From NCBI GenBank assembly GCA_965242665.1, contig OZ251484.1:3038001-3102000 (forward strand): a stretch of DNA of 64,000 nt. Direction: 5' to 3'. The notes under the pieces are model-generated. The model was not told where the DNA came from, did no database searches, and saw only the letters and a list, made by a program, of their open reading frames with translations. Source of the stretch: VXLM01 sp965242665. GTDB taxonomy: Bacteria > Chloroflexota > Dehalococcoidia > Lucifugimonadales > VXLM01. Shown piece after piece: positions 14,751 through 22,739 of the stretch (within the stretch, counting starts at the first letter, position 1; each line of letters opens with the position of its first letter). Position numbers and translations under genes: made by a program.

Positions 14751-16753
14751 CCCGGTCTGCCCGGCGCTGGTGTCGGCCCTGCCGCCGGCTCCGGCGTAGG
14801 CGTCGGCGCTGCCGCCGCTGCCTCCGGCCCTGGCAGATGCGCGAGGCCGTAGCCCCACGTGTTGTTGGGGACGGCAGCTCCCCCTGGAGTTTCTGGGCGT
14901 GGCAGCGCGTGGTCTTTCAGATACTGCGCGACGCCTGCCGGGTTGAGGTTCGGATACCGCTGCCTGACCAGCGCCGCCAACCCCGCAACATGCGGAGCCG
15001 CCTGGCTCGTCCCCATGAATGTACCGAGTGAGGTCTTGACGGCGTCCGCGCCGACGATGTCCGGCTTGACTTCGACCCTGCCGTCCGGCGTCGGCCCTCG
15101 GCTGCTGAAGTGCTCGATGGATTCCGGCGTCCAGTGCCAGGCCGCGCCGACGGCCAACATACCCTCGTTCGCGCTCTCCGGGTTGGTAATCCCTCCGCCA
15201 ATTCGATATTCGAACTTTGCATCATCGTAGAGCAGCAGCTGAATCCAACTCGGGGGCGGGCCTCCTACATGCTGAACCGATATTTTGTAACTAGCGTCTT
15301 TGACAAAACCGTCATGCAATATCATTTCGTATGGGATGTGTCCATCCTCGCCCGTCTGGTCGTCTCGGCTGCTCGCGATGAGTTCACCTTTGGAATCGTA
15401 CACGAAGATGTCGAGGTCGGTGTCCGCGCCTCCCCAATCGTCGTCCCAGCGTAATTGAATGGCGTTCTCCGGCGGGGAGAGGAAATTCATCTGCTCGTCT
15501 GACTCGTCAAACTCGATCAATCCGTCCCCATCGCTGTCGGAGTATCCGCCGATCCAACTGCTCCTATTGTGGTTTCCCGCAGAGTTGACCCATGTAATCC
15601 CCGCTTCCACGGCCATGTCCACGGCATGGAGGGGGTTGTCTTCGCTCGGAGACGTGCCATCGCCCGGACCGTCCCAGGGCCAGCTCATCGAGAAGTTGAT
15701 GACGGTCACGCCCTGATCGATCATCCATTCCACTGCGTCACGCAAGTCGCCGGGCATGAAGGTATTGGCGACGTACAGATCCGCGCCCGGAGCGACATCC
15801 ACGATCGTCTCCGCAACCCTAGTGCCGTGAGTATCCTCCCCGCAGTCGTCCAGATCGTCCGATTCCCATTCCACCCCGAGCACGGGGAGAGTATAGTAGC
15901 ATTTGACTCCCCCAAGATCTGGCACTTCCCCCTTCTGCCGAGATTCGACGAACTTTCCGAACCCGGCGTCTATGACGCCAACCCGTACCCCGCTCCCGTC
16001 GTACCCCATATCGTGCCAAGCCGGGGCCCCGTGCAACGCCGCACCTTCTCCCCCCACGCCACTGCCCACCGCCTGATTCACACGCGGCTCGACCACCGGC
16101 TCGACTCGTATGACGCCGTCCAGCTCCGACAACGGCCCAAGCAAGCCCACGGGCACAAACGCCTCGAGGTATGTCCTCCCCCGATTCCGAACGGCGACGT
16201 CTGCATCGTTCAGGAACCTCTCTACCTCATCCACACTATCCCGCGCGTAGACCGTCACTGCAACGGTCCCTTCATAGGACACTGGCGCGCGCGCCTCCAC
16301 CTCCTCCGCATCGGCGCTCCCATCCTCTGCGTCCTGCACCAACCCGTCCAGCATCGACGTCAAATTCCGATACTCCTGAGGGGTCTTCGGCGGCGGCTCC
16401 GGCGCTTGGTCGACCGAACTCTCGATAGCGGGTGTAGGAATCGGCGGAGGAGACGCCCCGGCTTCGACAGTTGCCTGAATGCCCGCCTCTATGGTTGCTT
16501 GGATGGCAGCTTGATCGTCGAGCGCCGCCGCGGCCTGCGCCTCGACGGTAGCGTCGACGTCGACGTCTACCTCAGATGCCCCGCCCGTCAACAAGACCAA
16601 CGCAACCACTCCCGCCGCCACCACAGCCACCGACACCAGCACGATTCCTACAACCCAGCGAACCACGAATGTATCCCCCTTCCACTCCAAACTGCGCGCC
16701 GTAGCATACCGCACGTTCCACTTCGATGCAATCGCCCCCGACCGAGGGAACAA
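14738..16753 (-). CDS. Membrane-anchored subtilisin-like serine protease (S8)
   Basis: 671 residues. One transmembrane segment (VVGIVLVSVAVVAAGVVALVLL) near residues 32-55 is followed by a stalk with ATVEAQAAAA/ATVEAG repeats and a Pro-rich spacer. A prodomain-like part comes next (AVTVYARDSVDEVERFL). The triad is visible: Asp in GVRVGVIDAGFG, His in EDTHGTRVAE, Ser in FMGTSQAAPHVAGLAAL; the oxyanion Asn is in NSAGNHN. An insert with a DSDGDGLIEFDESDEQ Ca-binding-like loop and a PPC-like beta domain (DLDIFVYDSKGELIASS) splits the catalytic domain. It is predicted to be extracytoplasmic and to degrade proteins at the cell surface. The Pro-rich C-terminus ends abruptly beside the PQQ repeats. 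Confidence 0.85.
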   Translation of the reverse strand: MFPRSGAIASKWNVRYATARSLEWKGDTFVVRWVVGIVLVSVAVVAAGVVALVLLTGGASEVDVDVDATVEAQAAAALDDQAAIQATIEAGIQATVEAGASPPPIPTPAIESSVDQAPEPPPKTPQEYRNLTSMLDGLVQDAEDGSADAEEVEARAPVSYEGTVAVTVYARDSVDEVERFLNDADVAVRNRGRTYLEAFVPVGLLGPLSELDGVIRVEPVVEPRVNQAVGSGVGGEGAALHGAPAWHDMGYDGSGVRVGVIDAGFGKFVESRQKGEVPDLGGVKCYYTLPVLGVEWESDDLDDCGEDTHGTRVAETIVDVAPGADLYVANTFMPGDLRDAVEWMIDQGVTVINFSMSWPWDGPGDGTSPSEDNPLHAVDMAVEAGITWVNSAGNHNRSSWIGGYSDSDGDGLIEFDESDEQMNFLSPPENAIQLRWDDDWGGADTDLDIFVYDSKGELIASSRDDQTGEDGHIPYEMILHDGFVKDASYKISVQHVGGPPPSWIQLLLYDDAKFEYRIGGGITNPESANEGMLAVGAAWHWTPESIEHFSSRGPTPDGRVEVKPDIVGADAVKTSLGTFMGTSQAAPHVAGLAALVRQRYPNLNPAGVAQYLKDHALPRPETPGGAAVPNNTWGYGLAHLPGPEAAAAAPTPTPEPAAGPTPAPGRPGWAI

Positions 16754-16815
16754 GGGAACATAAGATGGTTCGCGGGGAATGACTGGACGAGCCGAGGGAA
16801 TAGCGGTGCGGTAGG

Positions 16816-16886
16816 GGGCCCGAGCTGCGAGCGTCGCTCATTCTTCACAGGGAAGAAAGGCGCTCGCAGGTGTTCGACCCGGGCCC
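16816..16886. ncRNA. Nested three-stem structured element upstream of aroC
   Basis: Three perfect nested stems: GGGCCCG 16816-16822 with 16880-16886, CTGCGAGCG 16825-16833 with 16861-16869, TTCTTC 16841-16846 with 16852-16857, loop ACAGG. It occupies the 250-bp divergent gap between the protease and aroC, 118 bp before the aroC start. It is tRNA-sized, but no T-arm can be formed. It may be a leader structure, a small RNA or a terminator-like fold. The rest of 16754-17003 shows nothing else. Confidence 0.45.
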
Positions 16887-17003
16887 TCGGAATCCCTCCG
16901 AAACGGACGCCTGTTGGCTTATCGTACCACACCTTCGCTTGATGATGGTAGGATGGAGGCAGCCCATCGGGGTATGACACTCGACAAGCAAGGCACGAGC
17001 ATC

Positions 17004-18092
17004 ATGGGAAACACGTTCGGAAAGATCTTCCGCATCTCCACCTGGGGCGAATCGCACGGAGAAGCCGTCGGAGTGGTGATCGACGGCTGCCCGCCGATGA
17101 TCGAAATCGACGTCGAGGACATCCGCAAGGATCTAGCGCGGCGCCGCCCCGGACAGAGCCGCATCACGACCCAACGGCGGGAAACGGACGAAGCTCGCAT
17201 CCTCTCAGGCGTCTTCGAAGGCAAGACGCTCGGCACCCCTATCATGATCGGCGTGTGGAATACCGATCAGCGCTCGAAGGATTACGAACACATGCGGACG
17301 ATGTTCCGTCCGTCGCACGCCGATTTCACCTACCAAGCCAAGTACGGCATCCGCAACTGGAAGGGCGGAGGACGCGCCAGCGCCCGGGAGACTATCGGCA
17401 GAGTCGCAGCAGGAGCCATCGCCAAGAAGATACTCCAAGAGTCCTTCGGAGTGGATATCGTCGGCTACGTAAAGCAGGTCTCGACGATGGTCGCGGACGT
17501 AGACCCCGACACGGTGACCATGTCCGACGTGGAAGCGACCATCGTCCGTTGCCCCGATCACGAAATCGCAGACCTCATGATCCAACGCATCGACGAAGCG
17601 AGAAAGTCAGGAGACACTCTCGGAGGCGTAGTAGAAGCGGTCGCGCGAAACGTGCCCGCCGGGTTAGGAGAACCCGTTTTCGACAAACTCGAAGCAGACC
17701 TCGGTAAAGGGATGCTCTCGCTGCCCGCATGCAAGGGATTCGAGGTAGGGTCTGGATTTGGCGGCGTAACCATGGTCGGCTCTCAACACAACGACCCGTT
17801 CTACAACGAAGGCGGACGCATCCGAACGCGCACCAACAACTCCGGAGGCATCCAAGGCGGAATCTCCAACGGCGAGAACATCGTCATTCGTGCTGCGTTC
17901 AAGCCAGTGGCCACCATCATGATGCCCCAAGAGACGGTCGACGAAGACGGAAACGCCGCCGAGATTGCGGGGAGAGGGCGGCACGACCCCTGCGTCCTTC
18001 CTCGCGCAGTCCCGATGGTCGAGGCAATGATGGCGTTGGTGCTCGTCGACCACGCCCTCAGGCAGCGCGGTCAGGTCGGTGAAACAGGATGA
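17004..18092 (+). CDS. aroC: Chorismate synthase
   Basis: Converts 5-enolpyruvylshikimate-3-phosphate to chorismate using reduced FMN, the last common step of aromatic biosynthesis. The start MGNTFGKIFRISTWGESHG is the family N-terminus and fixes ATG 17004, although the frame is open from 16914. Signature sequences are RRRPGQSRITTQRRETDE, FRPSHADFTYQAKYG, GGGRASARETIGRVAAGA and GGIQGGISNGENI, and the C-terminal GRHDPCVLPRAVPMVEAM is present. Length 362 is normal. Its TGA overlaps the ATG of the next gene (ATGA), so the two form an operon. Confidence 0.97.
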   Translation: MGNTFGKIFRISTWGESHGEAVGVVIDGCPPMIEIDVEDIRKDLARRRPGQSRITTQRRETDEARILSGVFEGKTLGTPIMIGVWNTDQRSKDYEHMRTMFRPSHADFTYQAKYGIRNWKGGGRASARETIGRVAAGAIAKKILQESFGVDIVGYVKQVSTMVADVDPDTVTMSDVEATIVRCPDHEIADLMIQRIDEARKSGDTLGGVVEAVARNVPAGLGEPVFDKLEADLGKGMLSLPACKGFEVGSGFGGVTMVGSQHNDPFYNEGGRIRTRTNNSGGIQGGISNGENIVIRAAFKPVATIMMPQETVDEDGNAAEIAGRGRHDPCVLPRAVPMVEAMMALVLVDHALRQRGQVGETG

Positions 18093-18859
18093 CCGACAGA
18101 CGCTGGGACGCAGACCGATACGACAACGACCACTCGTTCGTGTGGGAACGAGGACTGGAATTGGTCGAGATGCTTGCCCCCCAACAGAACGAGACGATCC
18201 TCGATCTGGGATGCGGCGCCGGACGGCTCGCCGCGCGTATCGCAGAGCTGGGCGCATCCGTCGTCGGAGTCGACTCCTCGAAAGACATGGTGCGTAGAGC
18301 TTCCCAAAACTATCCCGACATTCTCTTCCAAGTAGGTGACGCGCGGTCACTGCCTTATCGAGAAGATTTCGACGCCGTCTTTTCCAACGCGGCCCTCCAC
18401 TGGATACAACCCCCAGAGCTGGTCGTAGAGTCCGTCCGAAAATCTCTGAAACGCGGGGGCCGCTTCGTCGCAGAATTCGGAGGGGCCTGCAACATCCGCG
18501 CGATTCTCTCGGCAGTGAACCTTGCACTCGACGCAATCGAATCGATGGGAGAGACGGTCTACAGACCGAACCTGTACTTTCCCACCATTGGCGAATATGC
18601 GTCGCTTCTCGAAGGCAAAGGGTTTCGAGTCGCCTCCGCCGCGCACTTCGAGAGACCGATTTCCCTGAACGGCGGCGAGAACGGCCTGAGACTATGGCTC
18701 CAGATGTTTGGGCTCGATTATCTCGATCCACTCCCGCCCGAACAGCGCGAGTATCTGATTGCCCGCGTCGAGGAAGCAACCCGGCCCGCACTCTATCGTG
18801 ACGGCCAATGGACGGCAGACTATTGGAGAATTCGCGTTCACGCGGTCAAGCCTGCGTAG
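18089..18859 (+). CDS. Class I SAM-dependent methyltransferase
   Basis: 256 residues. Motif I is ILDLGCGAGRLAARIAELG, followed by the acidic VVGVDSSKDMV and by VGDARSLPYREDFDAVFSNAALHWI (motif II region), typical of Methyltransf_11/25 enzymes such as trans-aconitate methyltransferase relatives. The C-terminal part (FERPISLNGGENGLRLWLQMF, REYLIARVEEATRPALYRDGQWTADYWRIRVHAVKP) is like that of the Tam/UbiE-like group. It is translationally coupled to aroC by a 4-bp overlap. The methyl acceptor cannot be told from sequence. Confidence 0.85.
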   Translation: MTDRRWDADRYDNDHSFVWERGLELVEMLAPQQNETILDLGCGAGRLAARIAELGASVVGVDSSKDMVRRASQNYPDILFQVGDARSLPYREDFDAVFSNAALHWIQPPELVVESVRKSLKRGGRFVAEFGGACNIRAILSAVNLALDAIESMGETVYRPNLYFPTIGEYASLLEGKGFRVASAAHFERPISLNGGENGLRLWLQMFGLDYLDPLPPEQREYLIARVEEATRPALYRDGQWTADYWRIRVHAVKPA

Positions 18860-18911
18860 GAGTCCCTGGCGCACGGCGCATAAGCCCCGCCAACGGGCCT
18901 CATGATGCCAC

Positions 18912-20345
18912 CTAAATCAGCGTGTCTCTCACTTCTTCTGCCTTGCGTTGTGCACGAACCTGCGCGCTTCTCGCCGCTTCCTCGTCTTGCATCCAAACTT
19001 TGCCCCTCTGGTCTTTTCGTCCCTTGTTTGCCCTCCGCAACCCCGCCAATCCATAGATGTTCGACTTCCATAGATTGCACGGGCCGCAAAGCAATACCCG
19101 ATTCGTAATGTAGTCCTCGCCCCCATCGTCCTTTGCCCGAATGTGGTCAAGCTGCATGTACTCATATTCATGCGACCGTCCACACCCCGCGCAGATGATG
19201 AGTCCCGCGGAGGTAACTTGCGCTTCCGCAAGATAATCGAATATCTCTTGTCTGTACAACCGCTGCCACTTCGCCAGTTGCCTTTGCACCTTGAGCGTAA
19301 GGTCTGGCGAGGCAACTTTCCCATCGTCCGTCCGCTCCGGCGGCGTCTGCGTCACCGTCAACTGCTCCACGGCGAACATCCGCTTCTCCGACTCCAAGCG
19401 GCTGACGGTAAGATCCTTCGTCTCCTCCCATAGGTCGATCCCCACCCAATGCCGTTCCAAGCGTTCCGCCGCAACGCACGTCGTCGCGCAGCCCGCGAAC
19501 GGATCGAGCACCATGTCCCCAGGATTGGACGACGCCCGAATGATGCGCTCGTACAACGCAAGCGGCTTCTGCGTCGGGTAACCAGTGCGCTCATTTGGCG
19601 AGCGCCCCACCGGAGACATCCCGTCTCTGTCTTCCAACCAGTAATCTTCCGGAACCTTGCCTCTCTCCCGATAATCATCGACGTTTTCGCGAGTGAGGTT
19701 TCCACCGATGCCCCTCCCGTCTCCTTCCTTCTGGTGTTGGACGTTCAGTTGCTTGTAGGGAATCCTGACGTCTTCCCGATTGAATTCAGCCTTGTCCGAT
19801 TTGGCGTAGAACAGGATAGTGTCGTGTTTGCGGGGAAACCATCGGGTTGCATTGCTTGGCCCCGTGTACGCCCACACGATCTCGTTCCTAAACTGCTTCC
19901 GACCGAACACCGCGTCCATCAGTCCCTTCAAGTAGTGGCTCGCAGTCGGGTCGCAGTGTAGGTAGATGCTGCCCGTATCCTTCAGCACCCGGTGCATCTC
20001 CATGAGACGCACGCCCATGAAGCACAAGAACGCCCCCATGTCGTCCCCCCAACTTGCGCGCGCAGACTGGATGACAGTCCATACCTGGGCGTATTCTTTC
20101 TTATTCTCTGCCTTGTTTTTAAGCGCATCCGTAAACCGAGGGTGCGCCTCCTCGTCCCACTTCCAACGGTCTTGGAACGACGCACCAGCCGCAAGCGAGT
20201 CCGGCGTCGCATGGAAGTCACGCCCCTTGTTGAACGGCGGATCGGTCGCTATCAGGTCGACCGTATCCGAGTTCATAGCCCGGAGGAAGTCGATGTTGTC
20301 TCCCCAAAACAGCGTTCGGTTGTCGAAGTTGCGGTTGTCTTGCAT
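18912..20345 (-). CDS. DNA adenine methyltransferase-HNH endonuclease fusion, intact
   Basis: 477 residues from the second of two ATGs, since GGGAGG abuts the first. DPPF (motif IV) is at 35-38 and DPFAGCATT (motif I) at 281-289, a beta-class N6-adenine methyltransferase; GYPTQKPLALYERII precedes motif I. After a charged linker (QTPPERTDDG, ~334-342) an HNH nuclease follows: CAGC 385-388, LDHIRAKDDGGEDYITNR with the catalytic DH at 400-401, LCGPCN at 419-424. A basic tail ends the protein. Both activities in one chain suggest a self-contained restriction-modification protein. It is homologous end to end with the frameshifted gene at 791-2174, sharing the linker words PPERTDDG/APERTDDG. A recombinase gene lies 61 bp upstream on the same strand. 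Confidence 0.85.
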   Translation of the reverse strand: MQDNRNFDNRTLFWGDNIDFLRAMNSDTVDLIATDPPFNKGRDFHATPDSLAAGASFQDRWKWDEEAHPRFTDALKNKAENKKEYAQVWTVIQSARASWGDDMGAFLCFMGVRLMEMHRVLKDTGSIYLHCDPTASHYLKGLMDAVFGRKQFRNEIVWAYTGPSNATRWFPRKHDTILFYAKSDKAEFNREDVRIPYKQLNVQHQKEGDGRGIGGNLTRENVDDYRERGKVPEDYWLEDRDGMSPVGRSPNERTGYPTQKPLALYERIIRASSNPGDMVLDPFAGCATTCVAAERLERHWVGIDLWEETKDLTVSRLESEKRMFAVEQLTVTQTPPERTDDGKVASPDLTLKVQRQLAKWQRLYRQEIFDYLAEAQVTSAGLIICAGCGRSHEYEYMQLDHIRAKDDGGEDYITNRVLLCGPCNLWKSNIYGLAGLRRANKGRKDQRGKVWMQDEEAARSAQVRAQRKAEEVRDTLI

Positions 20346-20406
20346 AGTCATTCCTCCCTAGCTTGTTCGTCGAGAGGGAAGCGAACGCGGGTACGTGATT
20401 CTCCTG

Positions 20407-21750
20407 TCAGATCTCGACTTCTACGTTGTCGTCTTGAACGACGATCCGTCCGACGTGCTCCCAAAGGAAGTCTTTGCGTTGGTCCATATCTAGGTTCGAC
20501 CAGCGGTCGAGTAGGTCGATCACATCCGATGGTTCTCCGTTCCGCGTTTCGCCCCGTCTTGCCAAGTCGAGCGCCGCCAAGTACTCCCCGACTTCGCGCG
20601 TGCCGATCTCGCCCTTGGCCGCGCGCTTCATGGCGCGTTTGAAGAGCCGCTCGGCGTTCCGCACCCGCTCCCGCCTCAGATCGGCGAGAGCTCGCAGCCG
20701 CTCGGACGCGCCGTCGTCCGCGAGTACGCCCGCAGCTCTAGCCAATACGGTATACTTCACCTGAGTGAGTGCTTCCCGTTCCAGCTGATCTTCCTTCCAT
20801 GTATGGTAGTCGCAGGTGCTCTGGTTGTTCTTCGATTGGCACTGGTAATAGCGGTATACGCCCGTCATCCGCTTCCTGTCCGTCTTCCGCCTCCACGTTT
20901 GTCTCCTAGTTACTCCCATCATCTTGTTTCCGCAGTATCCGCAGTAGACGAACCCCGATAGCAGGAACGGATCGGCCTGTACGACCCTTCCGGTCGGTCT
21001 GCGGGACCGAAGGCGTTCCGATGCTTCCTTGAACAGCTCTCTCGAGATGATTGGGTCGTGCGCGTCCTGTATCCGAATCCCGAATCGTTCGGAAGAGCCA
21101 GTATAGGATCGATTGCGGATGATGTCGCGGATGCTGACGACGTTCCATCTTCCCCCGCGCCTCGTCACGATTCCCCGCTCGTTCAGTTCCTGCGCGATGA
21201 GCCGAAATCCGATCTCGTCTTTGGTATACAACCGAAAGATCAGTTCGACGACTCTGGCCTCGTCCCGCACGATTTCGAGGTTTCCGTTCTTTCCCGCGCG
21301 GTATCCGTACAGAACTCTGCCCAGGGCGTTGCCTTCGATGGCGCGCGCCTCCATGGTCTCCTTGAATCGGCGAGACCTCGCAACCGAAACCCCCGCGATG
21401 CCAGCCGTTTGGAAGATGTTCTGAAACGGGTCAGGGTAGTCGTCGTCCCAACACCTGATGTCCGCCCCGAGTCGGTCGAGCTCGACGATCGACCGCGCGA
21501 TCGACTCGAGGTCTCCTCCCAAGTGAGCGGCGTCCGGAACGGCAATGAGGAATTTGCTGTCGGACGTTTCGAGGAACTCGACCATCCTTTGGAACTCCTC
21601 GTCGGAGTACCCGGGGTTCGAGCGTTCGGTGAAGAACACGCGGTGAGGTTGATGCATGTCGTAGTGACAGAACCGCTTGAATTCGCGCTCCATGGACGCC
21701 AAGGAGTCGGGAGTAGAATGTTCCAATCGAAAGTACGCGATAGCCCTCAA
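20407..21750 (-). CDS. Large serine recombinase with degenerate catalytic domain
   Basis: 447 residues with full large-serine-recombinase layout: an N-terminal resolvase fold (1-~140), a Recombinase domain (GRVLYGYRAGKNGNLEIVRDEARVVELIFRLY, GRWNVVSIRDIIRNRSYTG), a zinc ribbon (FVYCGYCGNKMMGV, YYQCQSKNNQSTCDYH) and a C-terminal coiled coil. The catalytic site is not intact. Where active enzymes have YxRVSxxxQ, this has YFRLEHSTPDS, with Glu at the Ser position. The usual DRLxR reads PDAAHLGGD and lacks both arginines. Strand exchange is therefore not expected; a DNA-binding or regulatory role, or a decayed element, is likely. Start is TTG 21750, 12 bp after the zinc-ribbon gene upstream. Confidence 0.8.
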   Translation of the reverse strand: MRAIAYFRLEHSTPDSLASMEREFKRFCHYDMHQPHRVFFTERSNPGYSDEEFQRMVEFLETSDSKFLIAVPDAAHLGGDLESIARSIVELDRLGADIRCWDDDYPDPFQNIFQTAGIAGVSVARSRRFKETMEARAIEGNALGRVLYGYRAGKNGNLEIVRDEARVVELIFRLYTKDEIGFRLIAQELNERGIVTRRGGRWNVVSIRDIIRNRSYTGSSERFGIRIQDAHDPIISRELFKEASERLRSRRPTGRVVQADPFLLSGFVYCGYCGNKMMGVTRRQTWRRKTDRKRMTGVYRYYQCQSKNNQSTCDYHTWKEDQLEREALTQVKYTVLARAAGVLADDGASERLRALADLRRERVRNAERLFKRAMKRAAKGEIGTREVGEYLAALDLARRGETRNGEPSDVIDLLDRWSNLDMDQRKDFLWEHVGRIVVQDDNVEVEI

Positions 21751-21762
21751 GAATCACTGTCC

Positions 21763-22464
21763 TCATGGGAGATAGAGAAGCCGGCGGCAAGAGCCGCACG
21801 ACATTGGGTCTGTGGTGGAACGCACTCGCTGCAACTCGGATGTGCTGAGCGCCATCCTGCATCCAGAGCACAGCCCGCGCTCGACCCGCGCGACCGCCGT
21901 ACCGCCCTTGCTAGACCGCAGCGTCTCATAGCGGTGGAGGACTGCCGGAGGGGTCGCGGCTGTCATCTCACTGCGCTGCGGCGACAGGGCGCGGAGTTTT
22001 CCCCTGACATCCTCTACGTTCGCAGTCAACGCTGAGACGTCCGCTCGCCGCTGGTTCTCCAGCTTCTCGACGATCTGTCGCCCCGTGGCAAGAGTGTCGT
22101 CGATTTCCTCGGCTTTGACCATCGCCTCGAGCAGCAGGTCCTCGCTCTCCGCGATGCTGCGTTCGGTGGCGGCGCGCTCTTCCTCCGCGGCCTCCATCTC
22201 CTTCACGCTCGTGACCGCCCCGCCGTACAACCGGGACTGAATTTGCTCTAGACGGTCTTGCAAGCCTTCCAACGAACGACCTATCGTCCTGCGGCGCGCA
22301 GCGAGTTGATCGGCATGCGCCTCCAAGACGGCGACGCGCCTCGATGCTTCCGCCAAGGTGGAATCGTCCCCGAGTTTGGCTTCTAGCCCGGCGAGCTCGT
22401 TCTCCAGACTGGCGATCCGAAGGTCGAGTTCCTGAAGTTCGTACAGTCGTTCGATCTCGCTCAT
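21763..22464 (-). CDS. Coiled-coil zinc-ribbon protein (DUF164/CT398 type)
   Basis: 233 residues from ATG 22464 (MSEIERLYELQELDLRIASLENEL); a longer in-frame start at 22572 adds a basic, unconserved leader. The first ~190 residues are heptad-rich coiled coil (LEAKLGDD, RRTIGRSLEGLQDRLEQIQ, MEAAEEERAATERS). The C-terminus is a C4 zinc ribbon, GLCSGCRMALS and MSCGSCRRLLY, characteristic of the COG1579/zf-RING_7 family. Function is unclear. In other bacteria it is a nucleic-acid or flagellar/secretion-associated scaffold. It lies just upstream of the recombinase gene. Confidence 0.85.
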   Translation of the reverse strand: MSEIERLYELQELDLRIASLENELAGLEAKLGDDSTLAEASRRVAVLEAHADQLAARRRTIGRSLEGLQDRLEQIQSRLYGGAVTSVKEMEAAEEERAATERSIAESEDLLLEAMVKAEEIDDTLATGRQIVEKLENQRRADVSALTANVEDVRGKLRALSPQRSEMTAATPPAVLHRYETLRSSKGGTAVARVERGLCSGCRMALSTSELQRVRSTTDPMSCGSCRRLLYLP

Positions 22465-22739
22465 GTGCCTCGCAATCCTGCCACGTTCGCGCGTGCGGGT
22501 AAAGATTCCCTTGTCAACCCTTTTTGCAGTCGCTTTGGAACGCGGCCGGACACGCTGGTGAGAATGCCTCACGCAATAGTTTCCCTAGTATAGCGCGCGT
22601 GAGTCCGGTTGGCTATCTCTTTGCGCCCATCCTCGGAAGCGGTTTCCTCCCGCCCGCGTCTACGATGCGTTAGAATATCATACAGTTGAACGCAGCCGTA
22701 TTTTGCGAGACGTCTGACGACCCGCGTGGAGGCGAACCC

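Noticed and set aside
16816..16887. tRNA gene
   Set aside because: A 7-bp acceptor-like stem and an anticodon-arm-like hairpin can be drawn, but no T-stem forms around TTCGACC and position 33 is not U.
20407..21750. Active phage or ICE integrase with nearby att sites
   Set aside because: The catalytic Ser and both DRLxR arginines are missing, and no direct repeats suitable as attL/attR were seen around the gene.
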